From Clostridium sp. CAG:245 (lineage in GTDB: Bacteria; Bacillota; Clostridia; TANB77; CAG-508): a DNA stretch of 27,066 nucleotides. Where the stretch lies: NCBI GenBank assembly GCA_000435175.1, contig FR880011.1, positions 6,287-33,352 of the forward strand, in the 5' to 3' direction. Below are positions 14,046 through 21,720 of the stretch, piece by piece; positions within the stretch are counted from its first letter, which is position 1, and every line of letters begins with the position of its first letter. Below the pieces are notes generated by a model. The model searched no databases, had not been told where the DNA came from, and worked only from the letters and a program-made list of their open reading frames with translations. A program made the translations under genes and the position numbers.

Positions 14046-15656
14046 TTGGAATATACAGCGTTATATAGAAAATTTAGACCTTTAAAATTTGACGAAATAG
14101 TTGGGCAAGAACATATTGTAAGAACATTGAAAAATGAGCTTATTAATGATAGGGTTGGCCATGCTTATTTATTTAATGGAGGTAGAGGAACTGGAAAGAC
14201 TTCTGCTGCCAAAATTTTAGCAAGAGCCGTAAACTGCTTAAACCCTAAGGATGGAGAGCCTTGTAACGAGTGCGCAGTTTGTAAAGCAGCACTTGAAGGT
14301 TCACTTACAGATATAGTAGAAATGGATGCTGCATCTAACAATAGTGTTGAGGATGTTAGAGCCATTAGAGACGAAGTAAATTTCTTACCAACAGTCGCAA
14401 AATATAGGGTATATATTATAGATGAAGTTCATATGCTTTCTACGGGAGCTTTCAATGCATTACTTAAAACTTTGGAAGAGCCACCAGCACATGTAAAGTT
14501 TATTTTGGCTACAACGGAACCTCAAAAATTGCCAGCAACAATATTATCAAGATGTCAAAGATTTGATTTTAAGAAAATATCAAATGACAACATAGAAAAA
14601 AGATTGAATTTTGTATGTGAGCAAAGCAATATAGATATTACTCCAGAAGCAAAAAAACTAATAGCAATATTAGCAGAAGGAGCAATGAGAGACGCTCTTA
14701 GCATATTAGAAAGATGTATGCAAGAAGAAGGAAAAATAACCGAAGATTTAGTAAAAGAATTGGTTGGAATTCCAAAAACAGAAAGTGTAAATAAAATTAC
14801 AAAAAGTATTTTGCAAAAAAATACTGAAGATGCACTTGGTGCAATAAACGAGATTATTTCAGAAGGAAAAGACATAAGTAATTTCTTATGGGAAATAATA
14901 AAATATGTAAAAGATATTCTTGTGTTTAAAACAAATACTAAGCTTGAAATTTACAGTGAAGCTGAGAAAAATCAAATTAAAGAATTAGCAGATAGCACGA
15001 CGAAAGAAAGATTAATTTCTATGATATATGAATTATCAAATTTGCAAAACGATATGAAATGGTCATCACAGAAATTGATAATGTTTCAAGTTACAATAAT
15101 AAAGCTGTGCAACGAAGCTAGCACGAGTAGTACAGTAAGTTCCGGAGATTCAGGGGCTAGTTCAAAAGAGGTTGAAGATTTAAAATACAAAATAAATAGA
15201 TTAGAAAAACAAATTACACAATTACAAAATGCACCACGTGCAGTAGCTTCAAGCTCTACGAGTCAAGAAAGCAAGACTCAATATGCAATTAAACCAGAAG
15301 TAAAGAAATCAACAAATGTTAAATTGGGCGACAAGGTACAAAATTGGCCAAAAATAATAGATAATATCAAACAAGAAGGCAGAATATCATTATCATCAAT
15401 ATTAATGACATCTTCTGCAAATGAAATAAACGACATGACAGTCGGAATTAATTTTGAAAATGGACTCACACCATTTAGAAAAGATATTCTTGAAAAGCCA
15501 GAAAACATGAGTGAGATTGTAAAACAAGTATCAATGGAACTTGGGAAGCCAATGAGAGTTGTACTTGTAGATAATAATGAAGAAATAGTGTCTAAGACAG
15601 ATACTTTCAGCGATATATCGAATGGATTGGATATACCGATTAATATAATTGATTAA
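14046..15656 (+). CDS. dnaX: DNA polymerase III subunit gamma/tau
   Basis: A 536-aa clamp-loader ATPase. Seen: the N-terminus MEYTALYRKFRPLKFDEIVG, Walker A GGRGTGKT (residues 45-52), a four-cysteine zinc module (Cys64, 73, 76, 79), Walker B with DEVH (126-129) and the SRC motif (168-170). The C-terminal third is less conserved, with a coiled-coil-like segment (KYKINRLEKQITQLQ) and the tau tail. It assembles with delta and delta' to load the sliding clamp. The start is TTG at 14046, eight bases after GGAGG; the in-frame ATG at 14031 is inside that binding site. It leads dnaX-ebfC-recR. No clear frameshift signal for a short gamma form was found. Confidence 0.95.
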   Translation: MEYTALYRKFRPLKFDEIVGQEHIVRTLKNELINDRVGHAYLFNGGRGTGKTSAAKILARAVNCLNPKDGEPCNECAVCKAALEGSLTDIVEMDAASNNSVEDVRAIRDEVNFLPTVAKYRVYIIDEVHMLSTGAFNALLKTLEEPPAHVKFILATTEPQKLPATILSRCQRFDFKKISNDNIEKRLNFVCEQSNIDITPEAKKLIAILAEGAMRDALSILERCMQEEGKITEDLVKELVGIPKTESVNKITKSILQKNTEDALGAINEIISEGKDISNFLWEIIKYVKDILVFKTNTKLEIYSEAEKNQIKELADSTTKERLISMIYELSNLQNDMKWSSQKLIMFQVTIIKLCNEASTSSTVSSGDSGASSKEVEDLKYKINRLEKQITQLQNAPRAVASSSTSQESKTQYAIKPEVKKSTNVKLGDKVQNWPKIIDNIKQEGRISLSSILMTSSANEINDMTVGINFENGLTPFRKDILEKPENMSEIVKQVSMELGKPMRVVLVDNNEEIVSKTDTFSDISNGLDIPINIID

Positions 15657-15664
15657 TAGGAGAA

Positions 15665-15695
15665 AGTTTGAAAAATAATTACAATTTTCCAAACT
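15665..15695 (+). other. Short hairpin between dnaX and ebfC
   Basis: AGTTTG (15665-15670) pairs with CAAACT (15690-15695), and AAAA with TTTT inside, one mismatch between. No U tract follows; it sits just before the ebfC ribosome binding site and may affect its translation. Confidence 0.35.
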
Positions 15696-15713
15696 AAGAA
15701 AGGAAGGATTAAA

Positions 15714-16055
15714 ATGTCAAAAAGAGGTGGATTCCCAGGAATGGGTGGATTTGGAGGAATGAATCTAAATCAATTAATGAAAGAAGCAAAAAAAATGCAA
15801 TCAGATGTTGAAAAATCACAAGAAGAATTAGCTGCAAAAGAATTCGAGGCATCTGCAGGCGGAGAAGCCGTAAAAGTAAAGGTTTCTGGAAGCAAACAAA
15901 TAAAAGAAATAAAAATAAAACCAGAGGTATTAGACCCAGATGATGTAGAAATGTTAGAAGATTTAATTGCAACATGTATAAATAATGCATTGAAACAAGT
16001 AGACGACGCACAAGCTGCATCACTTGGAAAATACAACATACCAGGATTAATGTAA
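15714..16055 (+). CDS. YbaB/EbfC nucleoid-associated protein
   Basis: A 113-aa protein of the YbaB/EbfC family, with a Gly/Met/Phe-rich N-terminus (GGFPGMGGFGGMNLNQLMKE), a helical region and the typical strand pattern AGGEAVKVKVSGSKQIKEI followed by DDVEMLEDLIATCINNAL. These small dimers bind DNA and are almost always encoded between dnaX and recR, as here. The ATG follows AAAGGAAGG. Function in replication or repair is known only loosely for the family. Confidence 0.95.
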   Translation: MSKRGGFPGMGGFGGMNLNQLMKEAKKMQSDVEKSQEELAAKEFEASAGGEAVKVKVSGSKQIKEIKIKPEVLDPDDVEMLEDLIATCINNALKQVDDAQAASLGKYNIPGLM

Positions 16056-16072
16056 AATAACAGGAGAAACAT

Positions 16073-16672
16073 ATGTCATACTATTCACCATCAATAGAAA
16101 AGCTAATAGAAAGTTTTGAAAAACTTCCTAGCATAGGAAACAAAACTGCGGCAAGGCTTGCGTTTTATATATTAGATGCTAGCGAAGAAGAAACAAATGA
16201 ATTTATAGAAAGCATACAAAATGCAAAGAAAAATTTAAAATATTGTTCACAATGCTACAACATAACAGATACAGATCCTTGCCCAATATGCGCAAACACA
16301 GGAAGAGACCACTCTTTAATTTGTGTTGTAGAAGATGTAAGAGATGTTGTGGCAATGGAAAAAACACACGAATTTAAGGGAGTATATCATGTACTACATG
16401 GGTCAATATCTCCGATGAATGGCGTTGGACCAGATGACATAAAAGTAAAAGAGCTTCTTGCACGTTTGATGGATGGTAGTGTAAAAGAAGTAATACTTGC
16501 AACAAACCCAAGAGTTGAAGGAGAGGCAACCGCAATGTATTTATCAAAATTGATAAAGCCATTGGGAATAAAAGTAACAAGAATAGCGCACGGAGTTCCA
16601 GTTGGTGGAGACTTAGAATATACTGATGAAGTAACATTAAGTAGAGCGTTGGAAGGAAGAGTGCAATTATAA
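16073..16672 (+). CDS. recR: Recombination mediator protein RecR
   Basis: A 199-aa protein of standard length. It has the helix-hairpin-helix FEKLPSIGNKTAARLAFYIL (residues 15-34), a four-cysteine zinc finger (Cys58, 61, 70, 73), a Toprim domain starting LICVVEDVRDVVAME and the C-terminal VPVGGDLEYTDEVTLSRAL. RecR works with RecO and RecF to load RecA on gapped DNA. It follows ebfC by 17 bp with AGGAGAAAC before the ATG. A terminator follows directly. Confidence 0.96.
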   Translation: MSYYSPSIEKLIESFEKLPSIGNKTAARLAFYILDASEEETNEFIESIQNAKKNLKYCSQCYNITDTDPCPICANTGRDHSLICVVEDVRDVVAMEKTHEFKGVYHVLHGSISPMNGVGPDDIKVKELLARLMDGSVKEVILATNPRVEGEATAMYLSKLIKPLGIKVTRIAHGVPVGGDLEYTDEVTLSRALEGRVQL

Positions 16673-16678
16673 AAATAT

Positions 16679-16708
16679 AAAACCCGAAAATTATCCGGGT
16701 TTTTGTTG
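16679..16708. terminator. Bidirectional terminator between recR and the UgtP-like gene
   Basis: AAAACCCG (16679-16686) pairs with CGGGTTTT (16696-16703) over a 9-nt loop, with T-rich exit on the plus strand and A-rich flank on the other. The stop codon of the minus-strand gene lies in the loop. Confidence 0.8.
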
Positions 16709-17830
16709 TATAAGTATTGTTCTACAAATATCCATTGTTGAGTTCTTTTTTGCAAGCAATTCAGTGTTTTTTCTCATTTGATTTAATTTATCCTCATTAT
16801 TTAAAAGTTCTGTAATTATTTCATCACAATTTTCTTTTTGTTTTAACCAAATTCCAACACCTGAATTTTCTAAAAATTTTGCATTTTCTTCTTCTTGACC
16901 GGGAATTGGGTTAATAAGAACCATTGGAAGTCCAGAGGCCAAACTTTCCGTAGATGTTAAACCACCGGGTTTTGTTACAACAAAATCAGCAATACTCATT
17001 AATTCTGGAATTTGTGTTGTATATGGTAATACTTTAACTATATTTTCGGCCTGTAATTCTTCTACTAATTTTTCAAATGATTCCTTCATTTTTTCGTTTT
17101 TGCCAGAAATTGCAACAATTTGATGATTGTTTGAATGTGTAATAAATGATTTTAATATTTTTATTGTTTGCTCACGTCCTAAACCGAATTCACCACCGCC
17201 GAAAAATAGAATTACTTTTTTATCTAAATTAAGATTAAACGAATTCATAATTTCTTCTCTATTATAAGTCATCAAAAATCTCTTAGAAATTGGAATTCCA
17301 GTTGCAAATACTTTTTCAGCAGAAATGTTATCATTTATTAATTCTTGTCTCATTTTCTCGTGAGAAACAAAGAAGTAATCCACTTGTTCTTTTCCAACTA
17401 ACCATTGCTCATGTGGAGCAAAATCTGTCATTATTGTGGCTAGCTTGCAATCTATTAAGGCCTTTCTCTTTAAATAGCTTACCATTTGGCTCCCAAATGG
17501 GTGAGTAGAAATTATTATGTCTGGCGAATATTCTCTTAGTAATTTTAGTAATTTTTTAGCCATTAGATTATTAGCAGTAGAGCTAATGTGTGCCATAGGT
17601 CCTCTCTGCGAGTGGCTATAAACCTCGCCCCAAGCCCAAGGAAACTTCTTAGCCATTTCCTTATAAGCAATAGTAGAAATTTTATTAATAGGCTTATTTA
17701 CATATAATAAACAATCAACCAAACTTGTTTCATATCCTTCAAAATTCTCATCAATGCATTGTTTTATTGAATTAGCAGCAGATAAATGACCGCCACCAAA
17801 TGATGCATAAAATATTAAAATTTTTTTCAT
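16691..17830 (-). CDS. UgtP-like diacylglycerol glucosyltransferase (GT28, MGDG-synthase type)
   Basis: A 379-aa glycosyltransferase of the MGDG synthase/UgtP group. The N-terminus ILIFYASFGGGHLSAA holds the lipid-acceptor-domain glycine loop; later come THPFGSQM, TDFAPHEQW, FFGGGEFGLG and the nucleotide-sugar motif VTKPGGLTSTESLA. Such enzymes sit at the inner face of the membrane and transfer glucose (or galactose) from a UDP-sugar to diacylglycerol, making glycolipids and, in Bacillus, lipoteichoic-acid anchors. The ATG follows AAGGGGA. The mutase and uridylyltransferase elsewhere in the window could provide its donor. Donor specificity and processivity cannot be read from sequence. Confidence 0.87.
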   Translation of the reverse strand: MKKILIFYASFGGGHLSAANSIKQCIDENFEGYETSLVDCLLYVNKPINKISTIAYKEMAKKFPWAWGEVYSHSQRGPMAHISSTANNLMAKKLLKLLREYSPDIIISTHPFGSQMVSYLKRKALIDCKLATIMTDFAPHEQWLVGKEQVDYFFVSHEKMRQELINDNISAEKVFATGIPISKRFLMTYNREEIMNSFNLNLDKKVILFFGGGEFGLGREQTIKILKSFITHSNNHQIVAISGKNEKMKESFEKLVEELQAENIVKVLPYTTQIPELMSIADFVVTKPGGLTSTESLASGLPMVLINPIPGQEEENAKFLENSGVGIWLKQKENCDEIITELLNNEDKLNQMRKNTELLAKKNSTMDICRTILIQQKPG

Positions 17831-17981
17831 TGTTTAAATTCCCCTTATAAATTTTTTATAAAAATGTAAAATAAATTATAAACATTTTTATGAAGATTTT
17901 TTGCAATTTGATTTTATCATAATAAAACAAAAAACAAAAGTAAAATGCATAAAATTTGAAAAATTACCAATAATATAGCTA

Positions 17982-18012
17982 GAGTTACGACTAACTCAAA
18001 TACCCTTTTTAT
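17982..18012 (+). other. Small hairpin with T tract upstream of sleB
   Basis: GAGTTA-CGAC-TAACTC (17982-17997) is a perfect 6-bp stem followed eight bases later by a T run. There is no plus-strand gene upstream to terminate, so it may be part of a leader or simply chance. Confidence 0.3.
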
Positions 18013-18021
18013 TCTAATCAT

Positions 18022-18088
18022 AATTTTTTAGTGAAACGATTACTATTTTATGAAAAAATTTCTTAAAATAGTAATTGTTTCAAAAATT
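18022..18088 (+). repeat. Long inverted repeat just upstream of sleB
   Basis: TGAAAC plus GATTACTATTTTA (18032-18050) pairs with TAAAATAGTAAT plus TGTTTCA (18064-18082), 19 bp with one G-T wobble, loop 13 nt; A/T runs extend the stem after a 3-nt bulge. It ends about 12 bp before the sleB ribosome binding site (GAAGGAG), so it would form a strong hairpin in the mRNA leader or act as an operator. Confidence 0.65.
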
Positions 18089-18105
18089 AAAATGAAGGAG
18101 TAAGT

Positions 18106-18576
18106 ATGAAAATTAAAAAGTTTTTTATTATACCAATTTTGCTTTTGATGGTTACAGGCTTGTATGTACTTATAAATTTATTGCCGAAAAATGTAGAAGC
18201 ATCAAGTGATTCATCGTCTACGTCAGACTTGCAATTAATGGCTAGGGCAATAAATGGAGAGGCAAGAGGTGAACCATATGAAGGACAAGTTGCCGTTGGA
18301 GCAGTTATACTAAATAGAGTAAAATCTTCTCAATTTCCAAATACAATAGCCGGAGTAATTTACGAAAAAGGTGCATTTACAGCAGTATCTGACGGACAGA
18401 TAAATGTACCAATAAAAGAAGGTTCTACAGTTTTAAAAGCAGCAAGAGACGCTATGAATGGCTGGGACCCAACGGGTGGAGCAATATATTATTTTAATCC
18501 AAGCACAGCTACAAACAAGTGGATTTGGTCAAGACCACTTATTAAGACAATTGGAAAACATAGATTTTGTAAATAA
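18106..18576 (+). CDS. sleB: Spore cortex-lytic enzyme SleB-type hydrolase
   Basis: A 156-aa exported protein: N-terminal signal/anchor helix (about 5-26), a short Ser-rich linker, then a complete Hydrolase_2 catalytic domain starting LMARAINGEARGEPYEGQVA (catalytic Glu is probably Glu52) and running through AVGAVILNRV, FTAV and IYYFNP to the C-terminus. SleB is a lytic transglycosylase that cleaves muramic-lactam cortex during germination. The peptidoglycan-binding domain of full-length SleB is missing, so it is a short form. It is followed 13 bp later by ypeB, its usual partner. The start has GAAGGAG. A sigma-G promoter was not found with confidence; a large hairpin lies in the leader. Confidence 0.92.
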   Translation: MKIKKFFIIPILLLMVTGLYVLINLLPKNVEASSDSSSTSDLQLMARAINGEARGEPYEGQVAVGAVILNRVKSSQFPNTIAGVIYEKGAFTAVSDGQINVPIKEGSTVLKAARDAMNGWDPTGGAIYYFNPSTATNKWIWSRPLIKTIGKHRFCK

Positions 18577-18589
18577 GGAGGAAATTTAA

Positions 18590-19969
18590 GTGAGTAAAAA
18601 ATTAAAAACCACAACATCGTATATAATAATAGGAATAATCTTTGCAGTTGTGATTGCAGGGGCAGCAATTTATTATGCTTATCAAGAAGGAAGAAAATAC
18701 GTAACAGCATCGGAAAATGGTTACAATATGGCCTTTTTCGAGTTGGTAGACTATGTACAAAATGTAGAAACATACCTTGCAAAAGCTTTAATATCAACAA
18801 CTCCAGAGCATGGAGCAGAAACATTAACTAATGTTTGGAGAGAAGCAAGCGTTGCGCAAAGTTGTCTAGCACAATTACCAATAAACAGTAATGAATTAGA
18901 AAATACATCTAAATTTTTAAACCAAGTAAGTGATTACAGTTATTCACTTTCTAGAAAAACAATTGGTGGAGAAAATTTATCACAAGAAGATTTTAACAAT
19001 ATAAAACAATTGCACACTTATAGCCTAGATTTAGAAAATACATTAAATCAACTATCAACAGATTTAAATAGCGGAAGAATAAAGTGGAATGAGCTGAGAG
19101 ATGAAGGAACAAGAGCATTTGCAACACAAGTAAGTAGCATAACCAAGGACAGTTTCTCTAATCTTGAAGAAAATTTTCACGAATATGCAGGCTTAATATA
19201 TGATGGAGCTTTTTCGGAGCACATTTCATCAGCAGAGAAAAAAGGCTTAACTGGTGAAGATATAGATGAAGAAAAGGCGAAAGAAATAGTAAATCAATTT
19301 TATGGAACAGATAAAATAGACAATATAGAATCACATGGATATTCGGAAAATGCAGAAATTCCTTCATTCGATTTTAATGTAAAAATGAAAGAAAGTGATA
19401 TCAATGCAACAATATCAATATCAAAAAAAGGCGGACACGTAATATTTGCAAACTGCAACAGAGCAGTGAGCGCAGAAACATTAACACAAGAACGTGCAGA
19501 CGAAATAGCAAAAGAATTTCTAAATAATCACGGATACTCAAACATGAAAGAAACATATTATTTAAAACAAAATGGAATTGTAACAATAAATTATGCATAC
19601 ACGCAAACAAATAGCAACAACGAGACGGTAACAATATATCCAGATTTAATAAAGGTAAAAGTTGCACTAGATGATGGAAGTATACTAGGAATAGAAACCT
19701 CTGGATATTTGAATTCACACACAGAGAGAACATTTGAAACAAATATAATTTCAAAAGAAAAAGCAAAAGAAGTATTAAACAAAGACTTAGAAATTATGAG
19801 CGAAGGATTAGCATTAATTCCAACAAAATGGAACACAGAAGTATACTGTTGGGAATTTAAAGGAAAAGTAGAAGACAATGAATTTTTAGTATATATAAAT
19901 GCACAAACCGGAAAAGAAGAAGACATACTATTAATAGTAAACACGCCAGACGGAACATTAACACATTGA
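18590..19969 (+). CDS. ypeB: Germination protein YpeB
   Basis: A 459-aa protein with one N-terminal membrane helix (about residues 11-30) and a large external part. The first half is helical (QNVETYLAKALISTTPE, LSRKTIGGENLSQEDF), typical of YpeB; the second half contains three PepSY-like repeats, each with an EEKAKEI/QERADEIAKEF/KEKAKEVLNKD type helix followed by strands. YpeB is required to place and stabilise SleB in the spore. The start is GTG at 18590 behind AAGGAGG; the gene is 13 bp after sleB and certainly in the same operon. Length is normal for the family. Confidence 0.93.
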   Translation: MSKKLKTTTSYIIIGIIFAVVIAGAAIYYAYQEGRKYVTASENGYNMAFFELVDYVQNVETYLAKALISTTPEHGAETLTNVWREASVAQSCLAQLPINSNELENTSKFLNQVSDYSYSLSRKTIGGENLSQEDFNNIKQLHTYSLDLENTLNQLSTDLNSGRIKWNELRDEGTRAFATQVSSITKDSFSNLEENFHEYAGLIYDGAFSEHISSAEKKGLTGEDIDEEKAKEIVNQFYGTDKIDNIESHGYSENAEIPSFDFNVKMKESDINATISISKKGGHVIFANCNRAVSAETLTQERADEIAKEFLNNHGYSNMKETYYLKQNGIVTINYAYTQTNSNNETVTIYPDLIKVKVALDDGSILGIETSGYLNSHTERTFETNIISKEKAKEVLNKDLEIMSEGLALIPTKWNTEVYCWEFKGKVEDNEFLVYINAQTGKEEDILLIVNTPDGTLTH

Positions 19970-19975
19970 TCATTT

Positions 19976-20000
19976 TTTCCTCCGTCCCCAGAATGCTCCT
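19976..20000. repeat. GC-rich island after ypeB
   Basis: Right after the ypeB stop, the stretch CCTCCGTCCCCAGAATGCTC (19980-19999) stands out in base composition from the surrounding A/T DNA. On the other strand it contains GGGGACGG, which resembles REP-like palindromic sequences linked to IS200-type transposases in Clostridia (recalled, not checked). No full palindrome is present. Confidence 0.3.
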
Positions 20001-20075
20001 GTATTTTAAATAAAAAATTACGCAAAATAGTAATGTAAAAATATAAATCATTAATAAATAGAGGAGGATTCTGCA

Positions 20076-20243
20076 ATGACAAAAAGAAACATTATGACTG
20101 AAAATCTTAGAGAAGAAATAGCAAAAGAATTAGGTGTTTATGAGCAAGTAAAAAAAGACGGAGGTTGGGAAAACATACCTTCAAAAACTTGTGGAAACAT
20201 GGTAACAAAAGCAATAGAAATAGCAAACAGAAATACAAAATAG
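20076..20243 (+). CDS. Small acid-soluble spore protein, alpha/beta type
   Basis: A 55-aa protein too short for usual ORF cut-offs. It reads LREEIAKELGVYEQVKKDGG at residues 11-30, then WENIPSKTCGNMVTKAIEIA, the two conserved blocks of the alpha/beta SASP family (the EIAKELG germination-protease site and the GNMV-KAIE DNA-binding helix). SASPs coat spore DNA, protect it and are degraded at germination. The ATG follows GAGGAGG at perfect spacing. It lies downstream of sleB-ypeB and ends at a strong terminator. A forespore promoter is expected in the 106-bp gap but I could not place it. Confidence 0.9.
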   Translation: MTKRNIMTENLREEIAKELGVYEQVKKDGGWENIPSKTCGNMVTKAIEIANRNTK

Positions 20244-20256
20244 CAAAATAAAAAAA

Positions 20257-20297
20257 TTCAAATTGTTAAATTTTTATCTAACAATTTGAACTTTTTT
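20257..20297 (+). terminator. Intrinsic terminator of the SASP gene
   Basis: TTCAAATTGTTA (20257-20268) pairs perfectly with TAACAATTTGAA (20279-20290), loop 10 nt, followed by CTTTTTT. Confidence 0.9.
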
Positions 20298-20356
20298 CAT
20301 GCTTTTAGTAATTAAAAAAAGAAATATAAATAAATTATTCATCATAAGACTGCATT

Positions 20357-20884
20357 CTACTTTTTTATGTAATCAACTATATTTATATACTTTGCAAGTA
20401 TGTTTGAGTAAACATCATAGTCTTTAATGAAATATCTTGTTCCATTTACTTTAAATATGGAATAAGGATAATCTATTGATGAAAAATTTGTGGTTGAGAA
20501 TTGTGAGTTACTTAAGCGTATTAATTCTGACTTTAGTTTTTTTTGTTCACTGTGATTAAGCTTTTTTATAAATGAAAATTTTTGAAGATTTTTAGGATAA
20601 ATGTCTGGGGGAGCATAGGAAAGTGTATAATAAATTGTACCATCTTTATATATTGAATAGTATGAATCAAGTACCATTTTATCCGAAATGATTTTATGTA
20701 TTTGTTTTGAAACATACATTGTAGGTTCTTGAGAAAGATAAAATTTATCTTTAATTGTTCCATTAATTGTTTCATCTTTCATTAATATCAATATCTTGAA
20801 TAATATCAATAAGACTATACATTCAATTATTGCGATAAATATTAAACTTAAAATTACAATTTTTTTTTTATTTTTCTTTTTCAT
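20357..20884 (-). CDS. Unrecognised membrane-anchored protein
   Basis: A 175-aa protein of no family I recognise. A very basic start (MKKKNKKK) is followed by one membrane helix (about residues 9-34), so the rest should be outside the cell. The external part is Tyr- and Ser-rich with likely strands (SYYSIYKDGTIYYTLSY, SIFKVNGTRYFIKDYDVY). The ATG at 20884 has AAAGGAG at good spacing, so it is a real gene. It follows the truncated carbohydrate-binding gene on the same strand by 52 bp, with which it may share a transcript. Base composition matches the neighbours. Confidence 0.75.
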   Translation of the reverse strand: MKKKNKKKIVILSLIFIAIIECIVLLILFKILILMKDETINGTIKDKFYLSQEPTMYVSKQIHKIISDKMVLDSYYSIYKDGTIYYTLSYAPPDIYPKNLQKFSFIKKLNHSEQKKLKSELIRLSNSQFSTTNFSSIDYPYSIFKVNGTRYFIKDYDVYSNILAKYINIVDYIKK

Positions 20885-20936
20885 ATGATTAACTCCTTTT
20901 ATTTTCTTAATTTTATTATAAATGAAGAAATTTGAA

Positions 20937-21554
20937 TTAGCAAGTAAAGTTAAAAAAGAAATTATACTTTAATAAAGTAGCGAAATTTTCGACCAAAAGT
21001 AAAAAAGCTTCGACCAATAGGGACGTCCCTCTTTCGATGAAATACAGAATACTATCTTGATCTTCCCAGCTTTCAACACTTTGCTTTATTTTTCCACCAA
21101 CGATAGTGTTAGTTGATCCACTTGCAGTCTCTATAACTACTTTGCAATCTTCATTTTCTGTGTCTTTGCAATATACAAAAATTGCAGGAGAATTTTTGCA
21201 GGTGATATTTACATTATTTAAAACAATTCTAACTTCGCCAACGATGTTATTCGCATTAACAGAAATTTGTCCATCAGTTAAAGTTCCAGAAAATTCATAA
21301 GTTCCGGCACTGTTTATATTGATGATATTAGAAATCTCTATGTTACTATTTGTAGCATCAGTGCTCGTGCCACCATTATCCATTTGACTTGATAAATAGA
21401 CACTACTACTTGTATCTGTGCTAATTGTTTCACCGTTTACTGTAATTTTTGAGTCACTTAGTGAAATGACCGTGGTGCTTGATGCATATGCAAATGGAAT
21501 ACTTGATAATATGCATAGCAACACTAGAATTAAAATAATAAAAAACTTTTTCAT
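20937..21554 (-). pseudogene. 3'-truncated secreted carbohydrate-binding domain protein
   Basis: A 205-aa reading frame with a clear signal peptide (residues 1-25, ending AYASS) and a good start (AGGAGG before the ATG at 21554). Residues 26-170 resemble the N-terminal part of the carbohydrate-binding-domain family (Pfam DUF4353 type): ISNIININSAGTYEFSGTL, IVLNNVNITCKNSPAIFV, then DQDSILYFIE. In relatives I recall, the domain then continues for at least 100 to 200 more residues. Here, after residue 170, the frame enters a non-homologous tail (RGTSLLVEAF to the end) exactly at the palindrome AGGGACGTCCCT (21019-21030). This looks like a gene cut off by deletion or insertion of a small element. 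A functional short protein cannot be excluded. Confidence 0.6.
21019..21030. repeat. Palindrome AGGGACGTCCCT at the truncation point
   Basis: A perfect 12-bp palindrome in otherwise A/T-rich DNA. Two copies of TTCGACCAA (20988-20996 and 21009-21017) lie 21 bp apart next to it. It coincides with the end of homology in the truncated gene. Confidence 0.6.
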
Positions 21555-21620
21555 ACTTTCCTCCTTGTATTTTTTATTAATTTAAAAGAAGAACATTAAA
21601 TGAATATTAAATGTAAATTG

Positions 21621-21649
21621 TTGCAAAAAAAATTCCTCTGGAATATAAT
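21621..21649 (+). promoter_or_regulatory. Sigma-A promoter of murF with internal inverted repeat
   Basis: TTGCAA (21621-21626), 17-bp spacer, TATAAT (21644-21649). The spacer carries ATTCC-TCT-GGAAT (21632-21644) running up to the -10, a possible repressor site. Confidence 0.6.
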
Positions 21650-21663
21650 AGTAAAAAATAATT

Positions 21664-21700
21664 GGAGGCCATTGTTACGGTAAAGTTACCTTAAGCCTCT
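21664..21700 (+). promoter_or_regulatory. Structured leader of murF
   Basis: GGAGGC (21664-21669) pairs with GCCTCT (21695-21700), enclosing the inner hairpin GGTAA-AG-TTACC. It lies between the predicted transcript start and the TTG start codon. It matches no riboswitch class I know. Confidence 0.4.
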
Positions 21701-21720
21701 CGAAAGGATTGTGATAAATT

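Noticed and set aside
14046..15656. Programmed frameshift in dnaX to make a short gamma subunit.
   Set aside because: A runs are common in this AT-rich gene, and I saw no slippery heptamer with a clear stem-loop and an early stop.
2006..15683. The 16-mer TTGAAAAATAATTACA occurs both after spmA (2006-2021) and after dnaX (15668-15683).
   Set aside because: In DNA this AT-rich, one or two shared 16-mers are expected by chance in 27 kb, and the flanks do not continue the match.
17831..20075. Sigma-G promoters for sleB and the SASP gene (e.g. GCATA at 17947 or CATTAATA near 20048).
   Set aside because: No pair of -35 and -10 elements with correct sequence and 17-18 bp spacing could be found.
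20988..21017. GGTCGAA (minus strand) twice, 21 bp apart, read as paired Spo0A boxes.
   Set aside because: Each has a mismatch to TGTCGAA and they lie at the 3' end of a truncated gene, not at a promoter.
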